The notes: generated by a model not told the origin, from the sequence alone. Shown: positions 25,013-33,219, counted from the stretch's first letter. The stretch: DNA of 35,426 nucleotides from Oxalobacteraceae bacterium (GCA_947446335.1 CANFGA010000002.1:1-35426); one strand, 5' to 3'. Numbers and translations are program-made.

Positions 25013-26719
25013 GTGGATAAATTACCGGAACAGATCGATCTGCTCGTGATCGGGTCCGGTGCGGGCGGTCTGTCCACCGCGGTGACCGCCGCCTTGCTGG
25101 GACAAAAAGTGCTGGTCGTTGAAAAAGAGCCGGAGTACGGCGGCACCACCGCCTGGTCCGGTGGTTGGATGTGGATTCCACGCAACCCGTTGGCGATTGC
25201 AGCGGGCATCAGCGAGAGCATCGATGCACCGCTGTGCTACCTGCGCCACGAACTCGGGGCACGCTTCGACGAGGCCATGGCCCGCGCTTTTCTGGAAAAT
25301 GGTCCGCGCATGGTCGAATTTTTCCGCTCCAGATCGGCGCTGCGCTTCATCGACGGCAACAGCATTCCGGACTTTCATGGCGCGGCGCCGGGCGCGGCCA
25401 GCGGTGGACGCTCGATTTGCGCAGCGCCCTTCGACGCGCGACGTCTGGGCCACCACATCGCGCAACTGAAGCCGCCGCTGCCTGAAACCACGCTGTGGGG
25501 CATGGGGATTGCATCGGGCGCCGAACTGAAGCATTTTCTCAATGCATTGCGCAAGCCGGCCTCGTTCTGGCATGTCAGCAAACTGCTGGTCCGATACGGG
25601 CGCGATCTGCTGCTGCACCGGCGTGGCATGCGCCTGGTCAATGGCAATGCGCTGGTGGCGGCACTGGCGGCATCGGCCTTCGAGGCGGGCGTCGAAATTC
25701 GCACCGACAGCCCGGCCAGACGCCTGATCATCGAGCACGATCGCGTCGTCGGCGCCGTGATCGGCAGCGCGCAAGGCGATATCGAGATCCGCGCCAGGCG
25801 CGCCGTGGTGCTCGCCTGTGGCGGGTTTCCCCACGACATGGCGCGCAAGAAGGCACTGTTGCCGCATGCACCGACTGGCCGCGAACACTGGTCCGCCGCA
25901 TCGCGCGGCAACACCGGCGATGGCTTGCGCCTGGGCGAATCTGCTGGCGGCACAGTGACTCGCGATCTGGTGCACGCGGCGGCGCTGGCGCCGGTGTCGC
26001 TGGTGCCAAGGCAAAATGGCAGCGTGGCCCACTTTCCGCACCTGATCGAGCGGGCCAAGCCCGGCTTGATTGCGGTCACTGCTGATGGCATGCGCTTCAC
26101 CAACGAAGCCGATTCTTATCACGACTTCATGCAAGCGCTGCTGCGCGCCGCGCGTCCCGGCGCACCGATTCAAGCCTGGCTGATATGCGACCATGCTTTC
26201 ATTCGCCGCTATGGCTTGGGCGCGGTCAAGCCGGTGCCGATGCCATTGGGCCGCATGCTCGGCAATGGCTACCTGAAACGGGGAAAAACCCTGGATAGCC
26301 TGGCTCGCGCCTGTGCCATTTCGGCTTCCGGACTCGAGAAAACCATTGCAGACTACAACCGACAGGCGATCATCGGGCGCGATGACGACTTCTCGAAAGG
26401 CGAATCTGCATACAACCGCATCCAGGGCGACGCCAGCGCCGGCAACCCCAATGCCTGCATGGCACCGATACTGCGCGGCCCGTTTTACGCCGTACGAGTG
26501 GTCGCCGGCAGCCTGGGCACGTTTGCCGGTCTGCAAGTGAATGCCAGCGCCCAGGTCCAGGATGACGCGGGGCGCACTATCGCCGGCCTGTACGCTGCGG
26601 GCAACGACATGAGCAGCATCATGGGTGGCAACTATCCTGGCGGCGGCATCACGCTGGGGCCGGCCATGACCTTTGGCTTCATCGCCGCCCATCATTGTGC
26701 CGGCATCGATCCATGCTGA
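25013..26719 (+). CDS. KstD-like FAD-dependent ketone desaturase (copy 3)
   Basis: A flavoprotein of 568 residues. It has GSGAGG (14-19), EKEPEYGGTTAWSGG, NEADSYHD (Tyr318 equivalent) and GGNYPGGGITLGP, with Tyr541 and Gly545 at the KstD ketone-polarising positions. It is closer to copy 1 than to copy 2 by eye: both share SGAGGLSTA, the KHFxNA region and the NYPxxGITLGPxMTFG end. The start is a GTG at 25013 with AAGGAG five bases before it. GTG at 25007 would overlap that site. A NIPSNAP gene follows after 65 bases, the same partnership as copy 1, then a dehydratase-like TIM barrel. Substrate unknown; an oxo-cyclohexane carboxylate is my inference. Confidence 0.83.
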   Translation: MDKLPEQIDLLVIGSGAGGLSTAVTAALLGQKVLVVEKEPEYGGTTAWSGGWMWIPRNPLAIAAGISESIDAPLCYLRHELGARFDEAMARAFLENGPRMVEFFRSRSALRFIDGNSIPDFHGAAPGAASGGRSICAAPFDARRLGHHIAQLKPPLPETTLWGMGIASGAELKHFLNALRKPASFWHVSKLLVRYGRDLLLHRRGMRLVNGNALVAALAASAFEAGVEIRTDSPARRLIIEHDRVVGAVIGSAQGDIEIRARRAVVLACGGFPHDMARKKALLPHAPTGREHWSAASRGNTGDGLRLGESAGGTVTRDLVHAAALAPVSLVPRQNGSVAHFPHLIERAKPGLIAVTADGMRFTNEADSYHDFMQALLRAARPGAPIQAWLICDHAFIRRYGLGAVKPVPMPLGRMLGNGYLKRGKTLDSLARACAISASGLEKTIADYNRQAIIGRDDDFSKGESAYNRIQGDASAGNPNACMAPILRGPFYAVRVVAGSLGTFAGLQVNASAQVQDDAGRTIAGLYAAGNDMSSIMGGNYPGGGITLGPAMTFGFIAAHHCAGIDPC

Positions 26720-26784
26720 TCCTGCCGCCACCCCGGGTCGAACGACCTTTTCTCACTTCAACCATCACCATCAAGGAATCCGCC

Positions 26785-27411
26785 ATGTTTTATGAAATGT
26801 CCACCATGACCCTGCCCTTCGGCACAGCCGCTCAAGCAGCCAACGGGGTCCAGCAATATGCGGCCGCGCCCGAAGCCGGCGGCGAACTGCTCGGTTGCTG
26901 GTTTACCGATATCGGCACGCTCAACCAGATGATCGTGCTGCGCGGCTTTGCCACGCTGTCCGACCTGCAGACCGAGCGCGAGCGCACCCAGCAAAGCAAC
27001 AATGCGTTCGGTTGCGGCGCGATCTTCCAGAGTCTGGAACAGCACAGCTACCGCGGTTTTCCATGGATGACGCCGGTGCGCCCGAGCGCAGAATCAGGCA
27101 TCAACGGCCCGGTGTACGAGATCCGCACCTATGGCATCAAGCCTGGCGGGGTGCAAGCGACGATCGATCTGTGGCAAGAATACGTTCCGGCGCGCGAACA
27201 AATTTCTCCGTGCATCGTCGCGATGGTGGCACTGGACGGCGCACTGCGTTTCACCAATATCTGGGCTTATCCAACGCTGGACGCGCGCAGCAAGGCGCGC
27301 CTTGATGCAGTGACGCAAGGAATCTGGCCACCAAAAGGCGGCCCGGCGCACCTGACGACTGCGATGACATCGATCATTGCGATGCCGACGACGGTCTCGC
27401 CGCTGAAGTAG
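26785..27411 (+). CDS. NIPSNAP family protein, two-domain
   Basis: A 208-residue protein with two ferredoxin-like halves. The first is MFYEMSTMTLPFG onward with GCWFTDIGTLNQMIVLRGFATLSDLQTER. The second is YEIRTYGIKPGGVQATIDLWQEYVPARE with a FTNIWAYPTLDARSKAR stretch. It is about twice the length of the NIPSNAP protein beside flavoprotein copy 1. AAGGA lies seven bases before the ATG. It sits between flavoprotein copy 3 and a TIM-barrel gene in one plus-strand run. The function of the family is not settled. Pairing with two of three flavoproteins hints at a shared step such as substrate binding or isomerisation. Confidence 0.82.
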   Translation: MFYEMSTMTLPFGTAAQAANGVQQYAAAPEAGGELLGCWFTDIGTLNQMIVLRGFATLSDLQTERERTQQSNNAFGCGAIFQSLEQHSYRGFPWMTPVRPSAESGINGPVYEIRTYGIKPGGVQATIDLWQEYVPAREQISPCIVAMVALDGALRFTNIWAYPTLDARSKARLDAVTQGIWPPKGGPAHLTTAMTSIIAMPTTVSPLK

Positions 27412-27474
27412 ATTCAGCCTGGTCTGCTGTCACTGCTTACCCCGCCTGTTCTCTTTCATCCATTCAAGGACGGT

Positions 27475-27499
27475 GCCGGCTCTGCGCTGCAGAGCCGGC
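27475..27499 (+). other. Strong hairpin just before the TIM-barrel gene
   Basis: A perfect 11-bp GC-rich stem (GCCGGCTCTGC / GCAGAGCCGGC) with a GCT loop sits between the NIPSNAP stop and the ribosome site (AAGGA) of the next gene. There is no T-run, so it is not a classic terminator. It could act in mRNA processing or partial termination. Confidence 0.55.
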
Positions 27500-27518
27500 G
27501 CTATCCGGCAAGGAATCC

Positions 27519-28358
27519 ATGCGCAGTTACTCACTCGCTTACCTGACGACGAATACACTGACGCCGCCGCAGGCAATCTGCCTCGCGCAGCAACTCGGCT
27601 GCAGCTTTACCGGCCTGCGCCTGCTGCCCAATGCGCCGGGGGCGCCGCACCAATGGCTGATCGGCCAGCCCGAGGTGCTGCGCGAAACGCTGGCCGCGCA
27701 ACGCGATACCGGCGTGGGCGTGTTCGATCTCGAGATCATCCGCATCGCCGCAGGGTTCGACCTGCGCACTTACCTGCCGCTGCTGGAAGCGGGGGCGGCG
27801 CTGAAAGCGAAAGCGGTGCTGGTTGCCGGCGACGACCCCGACAATGCCCGCCTGAGCGAAAACTACGCGCGCCTGTGCCAGGCAATGGCGCCGTTGGGCA
27901 TGACAGCCGATCTGGAATTCATGCCCTGGACCTGCGTGCCGGACGTGCAATCTGCCTTGCGCATTGTCAACGCCGCCGGTTGCCCTGCCAATGCCGGCAT
28001 TCTGGTCGATGCGCTGCATGTGGCGCGCTCAAACACGACGCTGGACGACATCCGGGCGATTCCTCGCCAGTTGCTGCATTACGCCCAAATTTGCGACGCC
28101 CCCACCAGCGCCCAGATCGGCCGCCCGTTCACACAAGAAGAAATGATCCACACCGCGCGCTGCGAACGCCTGCTGCCCGGCGAAGGCGACATCGACCTGC
28201 AAGCCCTGTTCTCGGCCTTGCCGCAAGACTTGCCCATCAGCGTGGAAATACCGCATCAGCTGCGCCTGGCGCAGGCGGGCCAGACCGAGTGGGCGCGCCA
28301 GGCCTTGGCGAGCAGCCGTGCGCTGATCGAGCGCTGCGATGCCCAGTTGCCGGCGTGA
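27519..28358 (+). CDS. TIM-barrel protein, sugar isomerase / dehydroshikimate dehydratase-like
   Basis: A 279-residue xylose-isomerase-like (AP_endonuc_2) TIM barrel. Four residues placed like the metal ligands of 3-dehydroshikimate dehydratases are seen: Glu133 (DLEFMPW), Asp164 (LVDALH), Gln190 (YAQICDAP) and Glu243 (SVEIPH). Members are isomerases, epimerases or dehydratases, so dehydration of a keto-cyclohexane acid is a fitting but unproven role. It lacks the HPPD-like second domain of fused QuiC. AAGGA lies just before the ATG. It is last in the flavoprotein 3 operon and is followed by a strong terminator. Confidence 0.78.
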   Translation: MRSYSLAYLTTNTLTPPQAICLAQQLGCSFTGLRLLPNAPGAPHQWLIGQPEVLRETLAAQRDTGVGVFDLEIIRIAAGFDLRTYLPLLEAGAALKAKAVLVAGDDPDNARLSENYARLCQAMAPLGMTADLEFMPWTCVPDVQSALRIVNAAGCPANAGILVDALHVARSNTTLDDIRAIPRQLLHYAQICDAPTSAQIGRPFTQEEMIHTARCERLLPGEGDIDLQALFSALPQDLPISVEIPHQLRLAQAGQTEWARQALASSRALIERCDAQLPA

Positions 28359-28406
28359 GCGGCAAACCTGATCCGATCATCAGTACTGCACGGTGAAGCT
28401 GGCGCA

Positions 28407-28443
28407 GACGTGAAAACAGGGCCGATGGCCCTGTTTTCACGTC
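28407..28443. terminator. Bidirectional terminator between TIM-barrel and MHS transporter genes
   Basis: A perfect 17-bp inverted repeat around a GAT loop. Each arm has a GGGCC core next to the loop, with AAAA on one side and TTTT on the other. It lies between two convergent genes, so it can stop transcription from both. Confidence 0.85.
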
Positions 28444-28569
28444 GCTGATGTAGCGAATCGATTGCTCGACGATCGCATCATGTTCCGACTTGCTTGCTTT
28501 TTTTCAACTGAGCCAGAATCGATCGGGACAGCCGCAGGCGCGCAGCGCCCCAACCATCCCTTGCATTCA

Positions 28570-29955
28570 TTACTTGGCAAAGCTCTTCGAGCGCAGCCGA
28601 TCGTACTCATCTTTTCCCATCGGAACCGCGTTGGCATTGCCCAGATCGGTCATCGGAATCCGATAGGTTTCGCGGGCACTCAAGGCAGCGAGCGCGGCAA
28701 TCACGGTCACGCCGAAGGTGATTGCACCGACCGTGAACGGGATATTGAGCGCACCCGGAGGCGCCACCCAGGCGAACAATGCCGGCAGCAAGGCCGTCAC
28801 CATCGTGCCCAGATTTTGCGAAATCGCCATCGCGGAGACCCGGGTGCGCGTCGGAAACAGCTCAGGATAAAAGCTTGGAAAAACAGCATTGTAGCCTTGA
28901 TAAACCACGCCCCACATCAGCAGCGACATGCCAATGGCCAGCGGTATGTTATGGATGCTGATCGCATACAGGTAACCGAAGGACAACAGTCCCGAGCACA
29001 GCGCACCGATGACCAGCGGTGGTTTGCGACCAATTTTATCGGACAAACTGCCGACATAAGGGATCACCAGGATGGCCAGGCAATTGCCCAGGACCGGGAT
29101 CCAGAGATAAATATCCTTGGGAAAACCGATGCCGTAGCTAGGTTGCACTGCGTAAGCTGCGCCAAAGATGCTCGTGACCACCGGAATGACATTCATCAGT
29201 GCCATGCACATGACGCGCAGCATGTCTTTCCAGCTTTCCTGTACCGCCTGGATGACAGGCGCCTTGGGGCGTGCTGCTTCGCTGTTTTCTTGCACGAAGG
29301 CCGGCGTTTCATCGACAGTGCGACGGATCACAAAGCCGACGATGATCACCACGAAGCTGAGCAAGAACGGAATGCGCCAGCCCCATGAGTTGAACTCGGC
29401 CTCCGGCATGAAGTGCGCCAATGGCAAAAATACGGCAGCGGCCAGGATCTGGCCGGCCTGCACACCCTGAAGGGTAAAGCTGGCGTAATAACCGCGCCGA
29501 CCAAATGGCGCATGTTCGAGAATCATCGAACTGGCGCCGGAAATCTCACCGGCAACGGCAAAACCCTGCACCAGACGCAGGAGCACCAGCAGTGTCGGCG
29601 CGAGCATGCCTACCTGATCGTAAGTGGGCAACAATCCGACCGCCATGGTCGAGATACCCATGAGGAACATGCAGACCAGCAACACATGCTTGCGACCACG
29701 GGTATCGCCCCAATGACCCAGGACCAGAGCACCGATCGGCCTGGCGATATAACCGACGCCATAGGTTGCCAACGATGCAACCAGCGCCATCTTGGGATCA
29801 CCTTGAGGGAAAAATATCTGCGGGAAAATCAAAGCCGCAGCGGTCGCATAAATGAAGAAATCGTAGTATTCCAGTACCGAGCCTATCCATCCGCTCAGTG
29901 TTGCTTTCTTTGCTTGCTGGGTGTCGTGTGGTTTTTGTTGCTTCGTGCCAGCCAT
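28570..29955 (-). CDS. MHS-family proton symporter (ShiA-like)
   Basis: An inner-membrane major facilitator transporter of the metabolite:H+ symporter group, 461 residues with about 12 hydrophobic segments. It has GSVLEYYDFFIYATAAAL at the first helix, the loop 2-3 signature GHWGDTRGRKHVLL, RLVQGFAVAGEISGA and the second-half repeat GSLSDKIGRKPPL. The group includes the shikimate importer ShiA, and the gene context (AroE-like, DSD-like) supports a shikimate- or quinate-like cargo. GGAGAT precedes ATG 29955. The open frame upstream to 30081 has no transporter similarity. Convergent with the TIM-barrel gene. Confidence 0.87.
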   Translation of the reverse strand: MAGTKQQKPHDTQQAKKATLSGWIGSVLEYYDFFIYATAAALIFPQIFFPQGDPKMALVASLATYGVGYIARPIGALVLGHWGDTRGRKHVLLVCMFLMGISTMAVGLLPTYDQVGMLAPTLLVLLRLVQGFAVAGEISGASSMILEHAPFGRRGYYASFTLQGVQAGQILAAAVFLPLAHFMPEAEFNSWGWRIPFLLSFVVIIVGFVIRRTVDETPAFVQENSEAARPKAPVIQAVQESWKDMLRVMCMALMNVIPVVTSIFGAAYAVQPSYGIGFPKDIYLWIPVLGNCLAILVIPYVGSLSDKIGRKPPLVIGALCSGLLSFGYLYAISIHNIPLAIGMSLLMWGVVYQGYNAVFPSFYPELFPTRTRVSAMAISQNLGTMVTALLPALFAWVAPPGALNIPFTVGAITFGVTVIAALAALSARETYRIPMTDLGNANAVPMGKDEYDRLRSKSFAK

Positions 29956-30075
29956 TTTTATCTCCTGTATGTCAAAATTGAATGTTGAATGCTTGCAGCG
30001 CATTGCGGATGCAAAAGCCTTTAACGATTCGATGTAGTGCTTTTGTAGACATGGCATCCTCCAAGATGGGTGAGT

Positions 30076-30103
30076 GGCCATTCAATCCATATATTGAATG
30101 GCC
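30076..30103. promoter_or_regulatory. Long perfect palindrome upstream of the MHS transporter gene
   Basis: GGCCATTCAAT and ATTGAATGGCC form 11-bp perfect arms around CCATAT, in the 218-base gap before the transporter gene. There is no T-run. The length and symmetry suit an operator for a dimeric regulator. It does not match either operator type found elsewhere in the window. The rest of the gap shows nothing else I recognise. Confidence 0.5.
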
Positions 30104-30173
30104 GGGTAAAACAAGCCGCAAACACGCAACTGCGCGCAGCAGGCCAAGGTTCGAAAAAATTCCTTAAAGTGCG

Positions 30174-31367
30174 TTACGGCGACGCGTGACGGTAAGCGCG
30201 CGGAATCGCGATCAATGCGATCAGGCCGACCAGCGCCGAAATGACGGACATCGCGAGCACCAGCGTATTCGATGCCGGCATGCTGCTCACCGATACCAAT
30301 TGGCCGCTGATGAAGGCCGCGCCGGTGATCACGCAGCCCGATACCGCTGCCGCGCGCCCGGCCTGCAACGGAAAGGGGGCGACGGCGCCGCCTTGTCCGC
30401 ACGGCTGATGAAAGCCATGGCCCAGCATGTAGATGCATTGCGGCAGTGCCAGCGCCCACACCGTGTGCACGCCGCCCAGCCACAACAGCAACTGACTGGC
30501 ACCACCAAGCAGCGACAAGCAGGCACCGATACGCACCACTTGCGGCACCGTCCAGCGCAAGAGCGCTTGGCGACACAGCACGGTGCCAGTCAAAAATGCC
30601 AGCGAGCACAGCGCCGGCATGACACCGTAGGCGACGCCCGACATGCCGAATTCGCCGATGAAAACGAAGGGTGACAACAGCAGAAAACAGATCGCCCCGC
30701 TGAAACTGAAGCCGGCCAGCAGCGACGAGGCACGAAATTGCGCATGGCGAAAAAAACTCAAGAAACCCACGCCGCCAGTCCCGGTCGAACGCACATAGGT
30801 TTCAGAAAAACCAAAATAGACCGCCAGCCAGGCCACCAGGCCAAAACTGGCGACGACGCCTATCGTCGCTTGCCAACCCAGGTAGTGCATGACAAATCCG
30901 CCCACGATCGGACTCAGGAACCCGATGACGCTCATGCCAGTCATGCTTCTAGCCATGATTCCCAGGCCTGCGACGCCGGCGTAATTGTCGCGGATGATGG
31001 CGCGCGCGCCGATCACGCAAGTGGCGGTCGCCGCACCCTGCAGAGCGCGGCTGCCGATCAACAAGGGCAAACTGGTCGCCAGCGCGGCGGCCACGCCGCT
31101 CAGCACATACAGCCCCAACCCCCACAACAGCGTGCGACGGCGCCCGCAACGGTCGACCAGCGCACCGGCGCCCAATTGCGCCAGGCCGAATGCCAGGATG
31201 AAGGCAGTCAGCGTCCATTGCACGCGCCCAGGCAGGCCACCGAGATCGACGGAGATCGAAGGCAAAGCCGGCAGATACAGATCGGTCGCCACCGTCTGGG
31301 TGGCCAGCAGCAAGATCAGGATCAAACTCACCGGCACCGCACGCGTTGGAGGACTGGTCAATTTCAC
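30174..31367 (-). CDS. MFS transporter, Bcr/CflA-type
   Basis: A 397-residue, 12-helix major facilitator protein. TQTVATDLYLPALPSI in the first segment and GAGALVDRCGRRRTLLWGL in loop 2-3 are typical of the Bcr/CflA drug or metabolite efflux group, as is RALQGAATATCVIGARAIIRDNY. The start is a GTG (31367) without a strong ribosome site. TTG 31361 is possible. It lies 119 bases downstream of the TIM-barrel/AroE/HPPD-like run on the same strand and may export an intermediate or an aromatic product. That role is inference. Confidence 0.85.
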   Translation of the reverse strand: MKLTSPPTRAVPVSLILILLLATQTVATDLYLPALPSISVDLGGLPGRVQWTLTAFILAFGLAQLGAGALVDRCGRRRTLLWGLGLYVLSGVAAALATSLPLLIGSRALQGAATATCVIGARAIIRDNYAGVAGLGIMARSMTGMSVIGFLSPIVGGFVMHYLGWQATIGVVASFGLVAWLAVYFGFSETYVRSTGTGGVGFLSFFRHAQFRASSLLAGFSFSGAICFLLLSPFVFIGEFGMSGVAYGVMPALCSLAFLTGTVLCRQALLRWTVPQVVRIGACLSLLGGASQLLLWLGGVHTVWALALPQCIYMLGHGFHQPCGQGGAVAPFPLQAGRAAAVSGCVITGAAFISGQLVSVSSMPASNTLVLAMSVISALVGLIALIAIPRAYRHASP

Positions 31368-31486
31368 CGGATGCTGCCCCGGGCAGAGTGCCTTGAAACG
31401 GCGGCAGTGCGCGTATTTTCTGGAGTGCGCATGTTGTTTCCCAAATCGATACGAAGGTTGCTTCTCAAGTCATGCCGGCCAACGCC

Positions 31487-32374
31487 TCACGCCATCGTCG
31501 AATGGCCCGCGCTGGACTGGCGCACCTGCAGGCTGCGCCGCAGCACCTGATCGGTGACCCACTTGGCACTGGCGTGGGCACGCTGCGCGACGACCTGCGG
31601 CGACAGTTGCAAGTAATCGTCGTTGGCCACTTCAAAACTGTAATCGCCGCGGTAGCCGCTGCGATCGAGGCGACGCAGCAAGTCTGATAACTCCTTCGAA
31701 TGCGCGCCTTCGCCTGGAAACACACGCAAATGACGGGCCGTATCCATGCGTTCTTCGGCACTGCTGATGCCCGGCCACATGAAATCAGACAATTGCACCA
31801 GCGCGATTTTGTCGCTGGCAATATCGGCCAAGCCATCGGCATCGAGGCCACTGGCGAGCATGTGGAAGGTGTCGAGCACGATGCCAAGGTTGGCATGATC
31901 GGCCATCTCGACCACTTCCCACGCCTGGTCAGTGTGGTGCACATGACGGCCCCACGACAGCGCTTCAAAGCCGATGCGTACACCCAGCGGCACCGCCAGC
32001 GTCGCCAGTTTGGCCAGGTCGCGCGCAATCAGCGGCAACTCGCCGCTGGCATGAGCCGAGGTGCTGGAAGAGACCAGCAGCAACGGTGCACCGACTGCCT
32101 TGCAAGCCTGCAGCAAGTGTTTCGCAATGTCGAGCTTGTACTGATGCAACGAGCTCGATAATCCTTCATAGTCGCGCAATACTTGCAAAGCAGTCACTTG
32201 CATGCCGCTCGCGCGCACCACGCGCACTGCGTCAGCCACGCCGCCCGGATAGTCGGCCAGATCCGTGGCCCATAACGTGATTTGCGAAAAACCGGCCGCT
32301 TTTGCCGCCGCCAGCTTCGACTCCAGGGGCCCGGCCAGCGTGATGCTGTCGAGACCGAAATTGGACAGGTTCAC
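31487..32374 (-). CDS. 3-dehydroshikimate dehydratase-like TIM barrel (stand-alone)
   Basis: A 295-residue TIM barrel closely resembling the N-terminal domain of QuiC-type 3-dehydroshikimate dehydratases, which convert 3-dehydroshikimate to protocatechuate. The four metal ligands are visible: Glu137 (FEALSWGRHV), Asp168 (VLDTFHML), Gln194 (VQLSD) and Glu248 (SFEV). The HPPD-like domain usually fused to it is absent. A separate gene two positions upstream encodes a similar fold. The GTG start overlaps the AroE-like stop (GTGA, 4 bp) with GGAGG just before it. It could act on 3-dehydroshikimate itself or on a close analogue. Confidence 0.85.
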   Translation of the reverse strand: MNLSNFGLDSITLAGPLESKLAAAKAAGFSQITLWATDLADYPGGVADAVRVVRASGMQVTALQVLRDYEGLSSSLHQYKLDIAKHLLQACKAVGAPLLLVSSSTSAHASGELPLIARDLAKLATLAVPLGVRIGFEALSWGRHVHHTDQAWEVVEMADHANLGIVLDTFHMLASGLDADGLADIASDKIALVQLSDFMWPGISSAEERMDTARHLRVFPGEGAHSKELSDLLRRLDRSGYRGDYSFEVANDDYLQLSPQVVAQRAHASAKWVTDQVLRRSLQVRQSSAGHSTMA

Positions 32375-33219
32375 AATGCCTCCAGCGCGCGAAACGCATC
32401 CGACGCCACGCCCGGCCAGCCGAACAGTTCGAGGTACAAGGGCGCTTGTTCGATCAGCATTTCCTTGCCCTTCTGAATTCGACAGCCGCGCGCCTGGGCT
32501 TCCACCAGCAAGCGGCTCATTTCAATTTTCATCCCGCAATCGGCCACGATGCACGATGGTGCAATCCCGTCCAGATCCAGCGGCAATGGATCGTCTGCAT
32601 GCATGCCCAACGGCGTCGAATTGACAACCAGATCGTAGCCGGCTGCGCGCGGTGCGCCGATCGCAAATTCGATCTGCGGAAATGCCACAGCCAAGCGCTC
32701 GCGCAGCGCCTCGGCTTGCCCGACCCGGTTGTCAAAAATGGCAACATGGCCCATGCCGCGCGACGCCAGCGACTCGGCGATCGCGCAGCCGACACCACCG
32801 CTGCCGACCACCAGCGCCCGCCCCTTGGTCCAATCAAACGGCATGTCAAGACAGGTGCGGTCAAAAGCGCGCACGAAGCCTTCGCCATCGATCAAGTCGC
32901 CGATGACCGTCTTGCCATCAAGCGCCTTGTAGATCGCATTGCAGGCGCCGGCCAGCACGGCGCGCTCGGTCGGCTGATCGACTGCATCGACGCTCATTGG
33001 CTTGTGCGGAATCGACACGAAGATACCGCCCACGTTCTCCATCGCCATCAGGGTGCGTACGGCGGCGCTGTAATCTTGCGGCGGCACCTTCAAGGGAATC
33101 ACGCGGGCATCGATGCCGTGCTGCATGAAATAGGCATTGAACAGCGCGGGCGCCTTGACTTGCTCGACCGGCCAGCCGATGACAGGGAAAATGCGCGTGG
33201 TACCGGAAATTTCAAGCAT
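32371..33219 (-). CDS. Shikimate-dehydrogenase-like oxidoreductase (AroE paralogue 2)
   Basis: An AroE-family protein of 282 residues. Lys73 (SIPHK), Asn94 and Asp111 (GDLIDGEGF) keep the catalytic set. GSGGVG (139-144) binds the cofactor, with Asp163 after beta-2 suggesting NAD. The carboxylate-binding SKS motif reads VKA (Val21, Ala23) and the Asn59 position is Phe67, a more extreme change than in paralogue 1. ATG 33219 has GGAG seven bases upstream and overlaps the HPPD-like gene's end by 8 bp. It is coupled to the TIM barrel downstream, so it probably makes the ketone that the barrel dehydrates. Confidence 0.84.
   Translation of the reverse strand: MLEISGTTRIFPVIGWPVEQVKAPALFNAYFMQHGIDARVIPLKVPPQDYSAAVRTLMAMENVGGIFVSIPHKPMSVDAVDQPTERAVLAGACNAIYKALDGKTVIGDLIDGEGFVRAFDRTCLDMPFDWTKGRALVVGSGGVGCAIAESLASRGMGHVAIFDNRVGQAEALRERLAVAFPQIEFAIGAPRAAGYDLVVNSTPLGMHADDPLPLDLDGIAPSCIVADCGMKIEMSRLLVEAQARGCRIQKGKEMLIEQAPLYLELFGWPGVASDAFRALEAL

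Noticed and set aside
13288..26719. Steroid or bile-acid degradation cluster, suggested by KstD-like proteins
   Set aside because: No ring-cleaving Hsa/Tes enzymes, steroid hydroxylases or Mce-type transport. The neighbours are pca, AroE-like and QuiC-like genes.
30153..30162. GAA-N4-TTC sequence upstream of the MHS transporter gene
   Set aside because: The spacer is one base shorter than in the IclR-type boxes, the centre is a plain A-run, and there is no paired copy.
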